Part shown: piece after piece, positions 31,802-40,015 of the stretch
Layout: each line of letters begins with the position of its first letter
Numbering within the stretch: position 1 is the stretch's first letter
NCBI GenBank assembly: GCA_003477305.1
Contig: DMTN01000025.1
Coordinates: forward strand, 10,619 to 52,676
Direction of reading: 5' to 3'
DNA: 42,058 nt
DNA from: Acholeplasmatales bacterium
GTDB lineage: Bacteria > Bacillota_I > Bacilli_A > Izemoplasmatales > Hujiaoplasmataceae
Notes under the pieces: model-generated
Told to the model about the DNA's origin: nothing
Seen by the model: only the letters and a program-made list of their open reading frames with translations
Databases searched by the model: none
Position numbers and translations under genes: made by a program

Positions 31802-32217
31802 TAACGGTTTCCGGTCGACGATAGGTAGCATAGGAGCCGATCCGCCAGCCTCATCTGCCGCAAAAGGAGCGTTTCCGACGCGGTTTCGATCCGTCTTCCG
31901 TCGTGAAAAACGATAAGCGCGCGACCGCCTGCGAGCCGTCCGATCCGCGCGATCGCACACCGGTTCACGTAGACGCCGGTTTCGGCGCGAAAGCCCGACA
32001 GCGGCAGCAGCAAAACGTCTTTTTCAAGGTGAAGCGGGACAAGGCGTCGCACCCCGAGCAGTTTCGCGGCGCAATGGATGGCGGCCGCCGTCGTCGCCAG
32101 ACGCCGGGCCGCGATGCGGTCGCAGACGGCCTTCGGGGAGCCCGTTGCACTGTCTTCGCCATCGTCTTTCATGATCCGGCAGGTCCCATCCGGCCGTTTT
32201 TCGATGTAGTCGATCAT
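31801..32217 (-). CDS. Short ComK-like protein
   Basis: A 138-residue protein resembling the core of the competence transcription factor ComK by pattern: a LLG turn, a central hydrophobic strand ending in a short loop (DVLLLPLSGF, where ComK has IFLFPTLSS), then V-NR-AIARI in the place of WISHVHVKEF, a strand-turn VFHDGRRIETAS in the place of VTFSNGKTMELPIS, and a final helix with Arg. It is shorter than Bacillus ComK (about 190 aa), lacking the C-terminal part, and the key CxWI motif is degraded. ATG 32217 has GGGGGTG 5 nt upstream. DNA binding is inferred only from the similarity. If that is wrong, this is a hypothetical protein. Confidence 0.6.
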   Translation of the reverse strand: MIDYIEKRPDGTCRIMKDDGEDSATGSPKAVCDRIAARRLATTAAAIHCAAKLLGVRRLVPLHLEKDVLLLPLSGFRAETGVYVNRCAIARIGRLAGGRALIVFHDGRRIETASETLLLRQMRLADRLLCYLSSTGNR

Positions 32218-32234
32218 CCTTGCACCCCCGGTTC

Positions 32235-32243
32235 ATCATACCA
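32235..32243 (-). promoter_or_regulatory. Extended -10 promoter of the ComK-like gene
   Basis: Minus strand reads TGGTATGAT. The predicted leader is about 11 nt, beginning at the ribosome site. Confidence 0.45.
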
Positions 32244-32267
32244 CCGGATCGGGGAATTTGGTTTTGA

Positions 32268-32297
32268 TAAAAAAAAGCCGCCCGATTCGGGCGGCTT
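32268..32297 (-). terminator. Intrinsic terminator of the ABC ATPase gene
   Basis: Minus strand: AAGCCGCCCG pairs with CGGGCGGCTT (3-nt loop), running into eight T residues. Confidence 0.92.
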
Positions 32298-32304
32298 GAT
32301 GAGG

Positions 32305-33450
32305 TTACTTGACTTCAACCGGCGCGGCGTCGGTCTTGACCGGCGTCGACTTGGTGATGCGCAGTTCGTTGTCGACATCGAAGAAATGGCTCTTGTTCAT
32401 GTTGACGGCGAGCTTGATCTTGTCGCCGATGTGGACGTCCGAACGGGCGCTGACTTTGGCGATGATGTTGGTTTTTCCGATCGAGATGTGGATGTTCGTC
32501 TCGGCGCCGAGAAGTTCGGCGACGTCGACGAGGAATTCCGCGGCGGATTCCTTGTAGGTCTCGAGCGCGACGAGTTCGTCGTGGATGTCTTCCGGACGGA
32601 TGCCGAGGACGATCTGACGGTTCAGATAGTCTTTTTCCTTCAGCATGTTGAACTTCGGTTCCGGAACCTTGAGTTTCAGGTTTTCGACATAGAAGCAGCC
32701 GTCGTCCTGGACTTCGCCGGAGAGGAAGTTCATCGCCGGGGTGCCCATGAAACCGCCGACGAACATGTTGTTCGGATTGTCGTAGAGTTCCTTCGGGGCG
32801 CCGATTTGCTGGATCCGGCCGTCTTTCATGACGACGATGCGGGTCGCCATGGTCATGGCTTCGATCTGGTCATGGGTGACGTAGATGGTCGTCGTGCCGA
32901 GGCGTTCGTGCAGCTTGATGAGCTCGGCTCTCATGGCGACGCGCAGCTTGGCGTCGAGGTTGGAGAGCGGTTCGTCCATCAGGAAGACCTTGGCGTCGCG
33001 GACGATCGCGCGGCCGAGGGCGACGCGCTGGCGCTGACCGCCGGAGAGGGCTTTCGGCTTGCGATCGAGATAGCCGGAGAGGCCAAGGATGTCGGCGGCG
33101 TTCTTGACGCGGCGTTCGATCTCGTCCTTGGGCATCTTGCGGAGCTTGAGGCCGAAGGCCATGTTGTCGTAGACCGACATATGGGGATACAGGGCATAGG
33201 ACTGGAACACCATCGCGATGTTGCGATCCTTCGGGGCGACGTCGTTGACGAGGACGTCGTCGATGTAGAGTTCGCCGGCGGTGATCTCTTCGAGTCCGGC
33301 GACCATTCTGAGGGTGGTCGATTTACCGCAGCCCGACGGGCCGACGAAGACGATGAATTCCTTGTTCTTGACGTCGAGGGTGAAATCGAAAACCGCCTGC
33401 ACGCCGTTGTCATACACTTTGTCGAGATGTTTGAATGTCAATGTTGCCAT
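32305..33450 (-). CDS. msmK: ABC transporter ATPase, MsmK/UgpC family sugar importer subunit
   Basis: Energises binding-protein-dependent sugar importers. The 381 residues have Walker A GPSGCGKST (37-45), Q-loop at Q83, signature LSGGQRQ (135-141), Walker B LMDEP (157-161) and the H-loop (VTHDQIEAMTM), then the C-terminal OB-fold regulatory domain with VLGIRPEDIHD. That length and domain are typical of the MsmK/MalK/UgpC group, whose members often serve several permease pairs. ATG 33450 has GGAGG 8 nt upstream. It is a single gene with its own -10 and terminator; the permeases at 35.5-37.5 kb lack their own ATPase and are probable partners (inference). The exact sugar cannot be read. Confidence 0.93.
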   Translation of the reverse strand: MATLTFKHLDKVYDNGVQAVFDFTLDVKNKEFIVFVGPSGCGKSTTLRMVAGLEEITAGELYIDDVLVNDVAPKDRNIAMVFQSYALYPHMSVYDNMAFGLKLRKMPKDEIERRVKNAADILGLSGYLDRKPKALSGGQRQRVALGRAIVRDAKVFLMDEPLSNLDAKLRVAMRAELIKLHERLGTTTIYVTHDQIEAMTMATRIVVMKDGRIQQIGAPKELYDNPNNMFVGGFMGTPAMNFLSGEVQDDGCFYVENLKLKVPEPKFNMLKEKDYLNRQIVLGIRPEDIHDELVALETYKESAAEFLVDVAELLGAETNIHISIGKTNIIAKVSARSDVHIGDKIKLAVNMNKSHFFDVDNELRITKSTPVKTDAAPVEVK

Positions 33451-33488
33451 GAATGATTCCTCCTGGAATGGATTTTGAACTCATGCAA

Positions 33489-33494
33489 ATTATA
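33489..33494 (-). promoter_or_regulatory. -10 element of the ABC ATPase promoter
   Basis: Minus strand reads TATAAT with no clear -35; the imperfect palindrome CGGTTATCCG (about 33497-33506) overlaps the spacer and might be an operator. Confidence 0.5.
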
Positions 33495-33534
33495 ACGGAT
33501 AACCGATTTTTTTCCTATGGTCAAAGTGCACAAA

Positions 33535-34092
33535 TCACGCGCGGAAGAGCAGAAAGCAGGCGAGTCCGCCGGTAAACGTGCGGACGTCGATCCCGGTCTT
33601 CGCGGCGAAATGGTCGAGCCGGTAATTGAGCGTGTTGCGGTGCATGAACATCCTTCGGGCGGCGCGCGAGGCGTTCTGGTCGGCCTTGATGAACCCGACG
33701 GCGGTGTCGACCGTTTCGGCGCCGACAAGATCGTAGTAGTAGCCGCGCAGGATGCCGCGAAGCGGCGTCAGGTTGCGGAGCACGGCCTCGGTCACAAGCT
33801 CCGCCGCGCCGAACACGCCGTGGCCGAGTTTGGGCAGGTCGCTTAACACCGCCGCGACCGGATAGTCGGGCGAATCGGGGACGACGAAGACGGTGATGTC
33901 CTGGATGAACTCCTGGACCGCCAGTTCGCGAAGCCTTTGGAAATCGGCGTCCTCGTGGTCTCCCTCGATCACGAGGCGGACCAGATCCGGTCCGGCCGGA
34001 AAGACGCGGATGTCGCCGTACGCGGTGAAAAACGCGGCCATCGCTTCCTGGTCGACGCGTTTCATCCAGACGTAAGCTTCACGCGCGTTCAT
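33535..34092 (-). CDS. PucR/CdaR-type helix-turn-helix regulator
   Basis: A 185-residue protein whose last 60 residues match the PucR C-terminal HTH domain: TVDTAVGFIKADQNASRAARRMFMHRNTLNYRLDHF. The HRNTLxYRL segment is the recognition helix of that family. The N-terminal 120 residues are a short sensory-like region without a recognisable domain. It is smaller than CdaR or PucR. ATG 34092 has GGAGG 7 nt upstream and lies 16 nt after the DUF4956 gene, so it is the third gene of the VTC-DUF4956 unit. The next gene downstream is the sugar ATPase, a possible target (inference). Confidence 0.85.
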   Translation of the reverse strand: MNAREAYVWMKRVDQEAMAAFFTAYGDIRVFPAGPDLVRLVIEGDHEDADFQRLRELAVQEFIQDITVFVVPDSPDYPVAAVLSDLPKLGHGVFGAAELVTEAVLRNLTPLRGILRGYYYDLVGAETVDTAVGFIKADQNASRAARRMFMHRNTLNYRLDHFAAKTGIDVRTFTGGLACFLLFRA

Positions 34093-34108
34093 GCGGGTAC
34101 CTCCGGGA

Positions 34109-34786
34109 TCAGACGACGTAGTCGCCGCGATACGAAAGGAGCATCACCGACTGGACGCCGGGGAGCGTCTTGATCGGGTCGATTTTCTTGCCGATGTCCT
34201 TCTGGCCGCGGACTTCGAAGGTGAATTCCGCCTTGTCCTTCTGGACCGACTTGTTGCGGAGGACGAAGCGCGGATAGATTCGCTTCGCTTCGGCGAGGAG
34301 CAGGTCTTCGTCGAACGGTCCCTCGATCCGGACGATCAGGATATAGGGCGTCGTGAAGATCTCGAGCGCCTGGACGAGCATGATCGCGAGGCCGACGACG
34401 GCCGAACCGAGCACCGCGAGGAGTCCGGATCCGGCGCCGACGGTGATGCCGATGCCGATCGTCCAGAACATGAAGATCGTATCGAGCGGATTCTTGATCG
34501 CCGTGCGGAAACGCACGATCGACAACGCGCCGACCATGCCGAGCGACAAGACGACGTTCGAGGAAACCGCCATGATCACCATCGTGGTGATGAGCGCGGA
34601 CACCGGGAGGGTCATCGAGAAACTCTTGTTGTAGACGGTCGTCTGATACGAGAGTTTATAGATGAAAAGGACCCATAGGGACAGCGCGAAGGCGACGAGC
34701 AGATTGAAGGCGATTTCGCCGGGAGTCAGTTCGAGGACCGACCAATCTTCAAAGAATTCCTGAAGTGTGAACAGCATCATAGGCAT
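34109..34786 (-). CDS. DUF4956 membrane protein
   Basis: A 225-residue membrane protein with about four hydrophobic segments (residues about 25-45, 60-85, 105-140) and a soluble C-terminal domain of about 75 residues. The stretch SLGMVGALSIVRFRTAIKNPLDTIF is the family signature. It is 18 nt after the VTC-domain gene. In many Firmicutes these two families are neighbours, often with a CotH-type kinase, which is missing here. The ribosome site is weak (GAGAGATG before ATG 34786; two further ATGs are close). Biochemical role unknown. Confidence 0.88.
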   Translation of the reverse strand: MPMMLFTLQEFFEDWSVLELTPGEIAFNLLVAFALSLWVLFIYKLSYQTTVYNKSFSMTLPVSALITTMVIMAVSSNVVLSLGMVGALSIVRFRTAIKNPLDTIFMFWTIGIGITVGAGSGLLAVLGSAVVGLAIMLVQALEIFTTPYILIVRIEGPFDEDLLLAEAKRIYPRFVLRNKSVQKDKAEFTFEVRGQKDIGKKIDPIKTLPGVQSVMLLSYRGDYVV

Positions 34787-34804
34787 CTATGTCATCTCTC
34801 GATC

Positions 34805-35479
34805 TCACGGGTTGAGAAGAATCCAGCCCATGTAGTATTTGGAATACGAAACGATTTGGAAGTTCTTGAAGAAAATGATCTTTCGGAGCGTTTCCGGAAG
34901 AACCCCGGTGTATTTGACTTCGAGGATCGTCATCTGCGGTTCGAGGACCCGCCGGCGGAAGCCGGGATCGGATTCCCAAAGATAGGCGGTGACATCCTTG
35001 TCGAAGGTGACGCGGACGTCACCGATCGGATACGTGAAGGCCTCGCGGAGATAGTCGACGACGATCGCGGGACGGAGGTCGTCGAGTTTCATCCGGACCA
35101 GCACATCCGCCATCAAGCGGATGTTGGCATAACGGGAGACGCCTTCCGCATCGGCGCGGAGGAGCGCATCGCGCATCGGATCGTCGAGCCAGATCGATTC
35201 CTTGGCGGTGAGGTTCCCGACCTTCGTCTTGTATTCGAGACGGGCCGGACCGCCGGCGTAACTGCGGACGCGGTATTTCTGGTGAAATTCGACGCCGTCG
35301 GCCTTGTCGCCGACGCGGGAACAGTACAGATCGTCGAAGTAGACGCTCGAAATCGTGTATTCGCCGGTCAACGGATCGGCATGGGGGTCGCGGGTCATCA
35401 CGAGCGGCAGCTGATTCGCGAGCTGCACGAGTTCGTCGGGGGTCAAGAGGAATTTCAGTTCGGTGCGCGTCAGTTCCAA
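34805..35479 (-). CDS. VTC-domain (polyphosphate polymerase-like) protein
   Basis: About 224 residues of the triphosphate-tunnel VTC fold. Visible tunnel residues lie in RTELKFLLT, SVYFDD, HQKYRVRSY, RLEYKTKVGN, VRVTFDKDV and ILEVKYTG, with basic residues alternating on strands as in yeast Vtc4. Bacterial members are annotated as polyphosphate polymerase domain proteins; activity has rarely been shown. I chose TTG 35479: GGGGGAGGG stands 6 nt upstream and the conserved LTRTELKF follows. The open frame to ATG 35530 is ruled out because that codon overlaps the -10. First gene of the VTC-DUF4956-PucR unit. Confidence 0.87.
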   Translation of the reverse strand: MELTRTELKFLLTPDELVQLANQLPLVMTRDPHADPLTGEYTISSVYFDDLYCSRVGDKADGVEFHQKYRVRSYAGGPARLEYKTKVGNLTAKESIWLDDPMRDALLRADAEGVSRYANIRLMADVLVRMKLDDLRPAIVVDYLREAFTYPIGDVRVTFDKDVTAYLWESDPGFRRRVLEPQMTILEVKYTGVLPETLRKIIFFKNFQIVSYSKYYMGWILLNP

Positions 35480-35528
35480 GCGGGTCCCTCCCCCATAAAT
35501 GCGTGAATGCCGACTTGCGTCAGCATTC

Positions 35529-35557
35529 ATTATAACACATCGAATTTGATTTGTCGG
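35529..35557 (-). promoter_or_regulatory. Promoter of the VTC-DUF4956-regulator unit
   Basis: Minus strand: CCGACA (35552-35557), 17 nt, perfect TATAAT (35529-35534), also with a TGT extension. It starts within 5 nt of the upstream permease stop; no terminator separates them. Confidence 0.65.
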
Positions 35558-35560
35558 CGG

Positions 35561-36550
35561 TTATTCGCCCGTGATGCCGGTCTTTTCGATGCCCTGGACG
35601 AAGGATTTCTGACCGACGAAGTACAGCAGCAAAAGCGGGATCACGGAAATCACGGTCGCCGCCATCTTGAACGACTCGACGAGTTGGATTTCGCCGCCGG
35701 CGTCCGGATGGGTCAGACCGGTCGTGCGCGTCGAGAACAGCGAGTCGAATTTGCCGAGCTGGTTGGTGAACAGGTCGATGCCGTCGCCGACGAGGAACTT
35801 CGTGACGTAGTCCTCGTTCCAGTTCCAGACGAAGGAAAACAGGAAGACGACCACGATCGTCGATAACGACAGGCGGATCGTGATGTGCCAGAACAGCTGG
35901 AATGGATTCGCCCCGTCGATCTTGCCGGCCTCGTAGAGGTCGTTGGGGATCAATTTGAAGAAGTTCACGAAGATCATGATCAGAATCGCGGAGTTGACGC
36001 CCTGGCCGAAGAAGGCCATCAGCATCTGCGAGTCGTAGCTGCCGATTCCCTGGCCTTGGCCGGTGCGTCCGATCAGCTGGTAGAATTCGTTGAACATGTT
36101 GTACTGCGTGATGAGCAGGATCGGGACCGGGATGATGAACGACAAAAGGATGATCGTATAGAGGAACTTCTTGCCCTTGAACTCGTAGCGGGCGAAAGCG
36201 AACCCGGTGAGGGCGGAAATGACGGTCTGCGAGATCGCCATCAAACCGGAATACTTGATCGAGTTGAAAAGCGAGACGGTGCCGTTTAGGACCTTCCAGG
36301 CGATTCCATAGTTTATCAACGTGAACTTGGAGGGGAGCCAGCCGACTTCGGGATTGACGAGGTCGGAGGCGGACATGAAGGAAATCGAAAGCATGCGCAG
36401 GATCGGATACAGGAAGACATAGCTGATCGTGATCAGGAAGATGTAGATTGCGATCCGGGAGACGATCCGCGTGACTTTCGCCTTGTGTCCCTTGACATAG
36501 GCCTTCGCGTCTTCGAAGCGGGAGCGGACGTTCTGAAGGAGGGCGTTCAT
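35561..36550 (-). CDS. Sugar ABC transporter permease, MalG/GanQ type
   Basis: 329-residue inner-membrane permease with about six membrane segments. The EAA loop DLYEAGKIDGANPFQLFWHI, which docks on the ATPase, is at about residues 208-230, and the C-terminal LYFVGQKSFVQGIEKTGITGE is typical of CUT1 carbohydrate permeases. A longer open frame exists upstream, but ATG 36550 overlaps the partner permease stop by 4 nt (ATGA) and gives the normal N terminus. Last gene of the four-gene unit. The substrate is unknown. Confidence 0.93.
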   Translation of the reverse strand: MNALLQNVRSRFEDAKAYVKGHKAKVTRIVSRIAIYIFLITISYVFLYPILRMLSISFMSASDLVNPEVGWLPSKFTLINYGIAWKVLNGTVSLFNSIKYSGLMAISQTVISALTGFAFARYEFKGKKFLYTIILLSFIIPVPILLITQYNMFNEFYQLIGRTGQGQGIGSYDSQMLMAFFGQGVNSAILIMIFVNFFKLIPNDLYEAGKIDGANPFQLFWHITIRLSLSTIVVVFLFSFVWNWNEDYVTKFLVGDGIDLFTNQLGKFDSLFSTRTTGLTHPDAGGEIQLVESFKMAATVISVIPLLLLYFVGQKSFVQGIEKTGITGE

Positions 36551-37527
36551 TGCGCGTTCACCGTCCCCTTCTTCTGCTGTTCGCGGCGGCGGGCGAGGTC
36601 TTCCATGCCGAGCCGCTGGATCGAGGAAAGCTCGACCTTCTTGACTTTCTCCGACCGGCCGAGGAGGAACCAGGCGACACCGACGAGCAGGAAGACGACG
36701 AACGTATAGATCGCCGCGAACGTCGAGGCGAGGCCGATCCCGCCGCCGCGGTCGTAGATCGAGTACTGGATCGTGTAGAAGACCGGGTTGCCGGTATAGG
36801 TGCCGAGCTGGACGATCGTGAAGACCGCGCAGACGAATGCCGTCGGCTTGACGATCGGGACTTTGATCTTCCACAGGATCTGCCAGCCGTTCGCGCCGTC
36901 GATCTTGGCTGCTTCATACAGGTTGACGTTGATCTTCTGGAGCGCGTTGATGAACAGGATGACGGGGATGCCGGTGAACCAAAGCACCATCGTGAAGTTC
37001 CCGAAGAGTCCGGACAGGGCTTCGGCGAGCTGCGGGCTGTAGGACAGGATCATCTTGAAGATGATGTTGTCCGCATAGGTGAGAAGCGATCCGGCGCCGT
37101 TCCAGTAGAGGATGCCGGTGATCGGACCGGACATGATGATGACCGGGAAGAAGAAAATCACGCGGAAGATGCCCTGTCCCTTCACGCCGGTATTGAGCAG
37201 CACGGCGAGGATGAAGGCGATGATGATGATCGTCGGGACGTAGGTGAACTCCATCACGATGAAGTCAAAGAGTTGCGGGAAGAAATTCAGGTTGCGGAAC
37301 GCGGTGCCATAGTTTCCGCCCTTGTCGATCAGGTTGTATACGTAAGTGAGTCCGATGCTTTCGGACGTGATCTTGAAGAACGTGTTGTAGATTGTCTTGA
37401 AGAACGGATAGATGACGAAGGTGAGGAAGCCGAGCAACCACGGCGCGATGAACAGATAGGCGATCTTGTTCTGATTCTCGATCCGCGAATCGCTGGTGAG
37501 GGCTTTGAGGGTTCTGTTTTTCGCCAT
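36547..37527 (-). CDS. Sugar ABC transporter permease, MalF/GanP type
   Basis: 326-residue partner permease of the CUT1 group with about six membrane segments (first: IAYLFIAPWLLGFLTFVIYPFF). The EAA loop NLYEAAKIDGANGWQILWKI is at about residues 210-230. ATG 37527 has GGGAGG 8 nt upstream and lies 1 nt after the DUF5696 stop; the frame is open further up but without family similarity. The charged C-terminal tail (RLGMEDLARRREQQKK) is cytosolic. It overlaps the next permease by 4 nt. Substrate unknown; no binding protein is in the window. Confidence 0.93.
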   Translation of the reverse strand: MAKNRTLKALTSDSRIENQNKIAYLFIAPWLLGFLTFVIYPFFKTIYNTFFKITSESIGLTYVYNLIDKGGNYGTAFRNLNFFPQLFDFIVMEFTYVPTIIIIAFILAVLLNTGVKGQGIFRVIFFFPVIIMSGPITGILYWNGAGSLLTYADNIIFKMILSYSPQLAEALSGLFGNFTMVLWFTGIPVILFINALQKINVNLYEAAKIDGANGWQILWKIKVPIVKPTAFVCAVFTIVQLGTYTGNPVFYTIQYSIYDRGGGIGLASTFAAIYTFVVFLLVGVAWFLLGRSEKVKKVELSSIQRLGMEDLARRREQQKKGTVNAQ

Positions 37528-37528
37528 C

Positions 37529-40015
37529 TCACTCGCCTCCCAGCACGACGTAGGATTCGGCGGGGACGGATCCGGCGCCATAGTCGTATGCCTGGTCGGT
37601 GTAGTTCACGTAGATCGTGACGCCATTGTCGTAACGATTTCGGATCACGCCCGCGGCGACGACGTCGCGGTCCGTCCAGGCGGCGCCGAGGACGCTTCCC
37701 AACGCGCCGTTCACGGTGGCGTAGATCGTCTCGATCGCTTCTTTGTACAGTTCGTACTCGGTCGAGTAGTAGTCGCTCGAATTCGTATCGGAGAGCACAT
37801 AGGCCGGTTTTTCGGTAAGGACGAAGGACGGCCAAACGTTGTAGTCGATCATCCGGAGCATGTCCTTGGTGGTGTAGAAGGAGAAGTTGGAATAGATCGC
37901 GTAGAGTTCCATCGTGCCCTGCAGGACGATCTGCAAAAACGGCACGGTGTCGGTTTCGATCAGATACTGGGTCGTGTAGACGTCCATCTGCAGGTATTTG
38001 TCCGTATACTTGAACAGATAGCTGTTCGGCTGCGTCAGGTTGAGTTCGCCGACGCCGGACAAGGCGTCGAGGGCGTTGCGGAACAGGATGATCGCATCCG
38101 TGCGGGTGGTGACGTCGCCGGTATAGTCGGTGACGAGATGATCGGTCATGCCGTCGACGGTGAACGACGGGACGCCCATGCCGGCGAAGGTGTTCGCCTG
38201 CTTCATCAGCCACTCGGCGCTCTTGATCGGACGGGCGTAGAAGAACGTGTCGATCGGCTCTTCATAGGAAAGGAGCCTGCCGTACCAGCCGGCCGGATGC
38301 TTGGAGGCGTTGCGGTACAAAGAAATCTGTTGTTCGTTGATCAGGTAGTAATCCTGATAGAACGAGATGTCGACGCCGAGGTCGGAAAAATCGCCGATCA
38401 GGTCGCGATAGCTTGCCTTCGATCCGATCGCCGAGGAGAAGATGGCGCGCGACGGATTGCCGAGGGTGACGCCCTCGGCCTGCCAGCCGATCAATCCGGA
38501 GGAAATGTGCGTGATTCCGGTCGCCATCACGTCGGAGAGGATGTCCCGGACGTTTCCGGCGGCGGTGGCGACCATCGTCTGATAGCCGATGATCGAGTTT
38601 TCCGTGTCGGCCATCAGGAAGTCGAGGCGGATCCCGATGTCCGTCGCGGTCGGCGCGATCGACGTCAGTTCGCCCGTATCCATCAGGTACTGCTTGTACT
38701 TGAGCGCCATTCCGACATAGTTGGCCGGATAGGGATCGGCCGTGCCGTCGCCGGACAAAAAGTCGTAATGAAGTTCCGCGTCGAACTGGTTCAGTTCGTC
38801 GCCGATCGAGGGAACCGGGTTGTCGCCATCGAGCGTGTAGATGCGGTTGTACCTGTAGTTGTACTTGAACTTGGCAAAGGTATTGTTATAATATGTGGCG
38901 TTGCCTTCGGGCATCGAAACGATCTGCATGTATTCGGCGCCGGAGGTCGCATAGGCGACGAACGCCGCCTGGTCGTTGCCGTGGGCGATCCCGAACACGG
39001 GAATCGACGCCGTCTTGAACGGCACATAGGTGCCGAGCGCCAGTTCGTAGTTCTGGAATGTCTGCGACGGGTCGTCGCCAAAGACGACGGCGGTGTATTC
39101 GGTCAGCTTGACGGTGTTGTTTCGGAAGCGGATCAACCCGCCCGAACCGTCGGGGACGAAAGCGTAGCCGCCGATCATCTCGGTTTGCACGCCGCTTTCG
39201 TCTTCATAGTCGCCATCGTCTTCGAGGGTCTTCGGGGTGGCGGTGTAGACGGTCTGCACGCCGCCGACGGCGCCCATGAACGGAGCGACGCTGATCGTCG
39301 AAAGGTACGGGAGCGCGGTGCCGGCAAGGAGGTCGTTGATGATCCGGAGCGCGAACCCGCCTGCGGTGAGGGTGATGTCGGCGACGATCGTCATCGTCAG
39401 ATCCGAATCCACGCCGATCCCGAAGGTATCGAACGTGAAGCGCCAGAGCGTCGGATCGCCATTGATGTTCTGCAGCGTCGAGTTGACGTCATAGAGCGAC
39501 AGTTTCAAATAACTTGAATAGACGGTGTCGATCTGGTAACCGGAATCGCTCGCGCCTTTCTTGTAATAAACGAAATTCAACAGCGAGTTGGCCAGAAGCG
39601 GACCGGCGGGATCGATCGCGGTGAGCGAGTCGACCGGGATTTCGCAAAGAGCTTCGAACGTCGCGAAATCGATCAGATCGTCATTATAATCGTTTTTGGC
39701 GTCCCGGCAGGCGGCGTTCTGAACGGTTTTGGTCCTGGTCGGATCGATGTCGAGGCCGGTCTTCCAGGTGTAGCCGTTGCGCTTGTCGGTGACGACGAGG
39801 ACGTCGCGGGCTTCCTGCCAGTAATAGACGAAATCGGCGGTTTCATGCAGCATCGCATAGCCGCCTTCGTCGAAGTCGGAGGAAGGGATGTCGGTGAGGG
39901 CGGGCGGATTTTCCTGCGTGTCGCGGGCCGTCGGGACCCAGGCGCCGCTGACGGCGAGGGGGGTGAGGGACAGCGCGGTCACGAGGACGGCCAGGCTTTT
40001 TTTAACCCAGGACAT
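37529..40015 (-). CDS. Secreted DUF5696-domain protein
   Basis: 828 residues with a Sec signal (MSWVKKSLAVLVTALSLTPLAVSGA) and no lipobox. The first 400 residues look beta-rich; the second half has the alternating helix/strand pattern and acidic loops of a TIM-barrel hydrolase (for example ISFYQDYYLIN and SFTVDGM), consistent with DUF5696, which is found beside Yip1-domain and sugar-permease genes. I cannot name catalytic residues with confidence. ATG 40015 has AAGGAGG 9 nt upstream, and the gene overlaps the NHL/Yip1 gene by 14 nt. Position suggests it acts on the transported carbohydrate outside the cell (inference). Confidence 0.82.
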   Translation of the reverse strand: MSWVKKSLAVLVTALSLTPLAVSGAWVPTARDTQENPPALTDIPSSDFDEGGYAMLHETADFVYYWQEARDVLVVTDKRNGYTWKTGLDIDPTRTKTVQNAACRDAKNDYNDDLIDFATFEALCEIPVDSLTAIDPAGPLLANSLLNFVYYKKGASDSGYQIDTVYSSYLKLSLYDVNSTLQNINGDPTLWRFTFDTFGIGVDSDLTMTIVADITLTAGGFALRIINDLLAGTALPYLSTISVAPFMGAVGGVQTVYTATPKTLEDDGDYEDESGVQTEMIGGYAFVPDGSGGLIRFRNNTVKLTEYTAVVFGDDPSQTFQNYELALGTYVPFKTASIPVFGIAHGNDQAAFVAYATSGAEYMQIVSMPEGNATYYNNTFAKFKYNYRYNRIYTLDGDNPVPSIGDELNQFDAELHYDFLSGDGTADPYPANYVGMALKYKQYLMDTGELTSIAPTATDIGIRLDFLMADTENSIIGYQTMVATAAGNVRDILSDVMATGITHISSGLIGWQAEGVTLGNPSRAIFSSAIGSKASYRDLIGDFSDLGVDISFYQDYYLINEQQISLYRNASKHPAGWYGRLLSYEEPIDTFFYARPIKSAEWLMKQANTFAGMGVPSFTVDGMTDHLVTDYTGDVTTRTDAIILFRNALDALSGVGELNLTQPNSYLFKYTDKYLQMDVYTTQYLIETDTVPFLQIVLQGTMELYAIYSNFSFYTTKDMLRMIDYNVWPSFVLTEKPAYVLSDTNSSDYYSTEYELYKEAIETIYATVNGALGSVLGAAWTDRDVVAAGVIRNRYDNGVTIYVNYTDQAYDYGAGSVPAESYVVLGGE

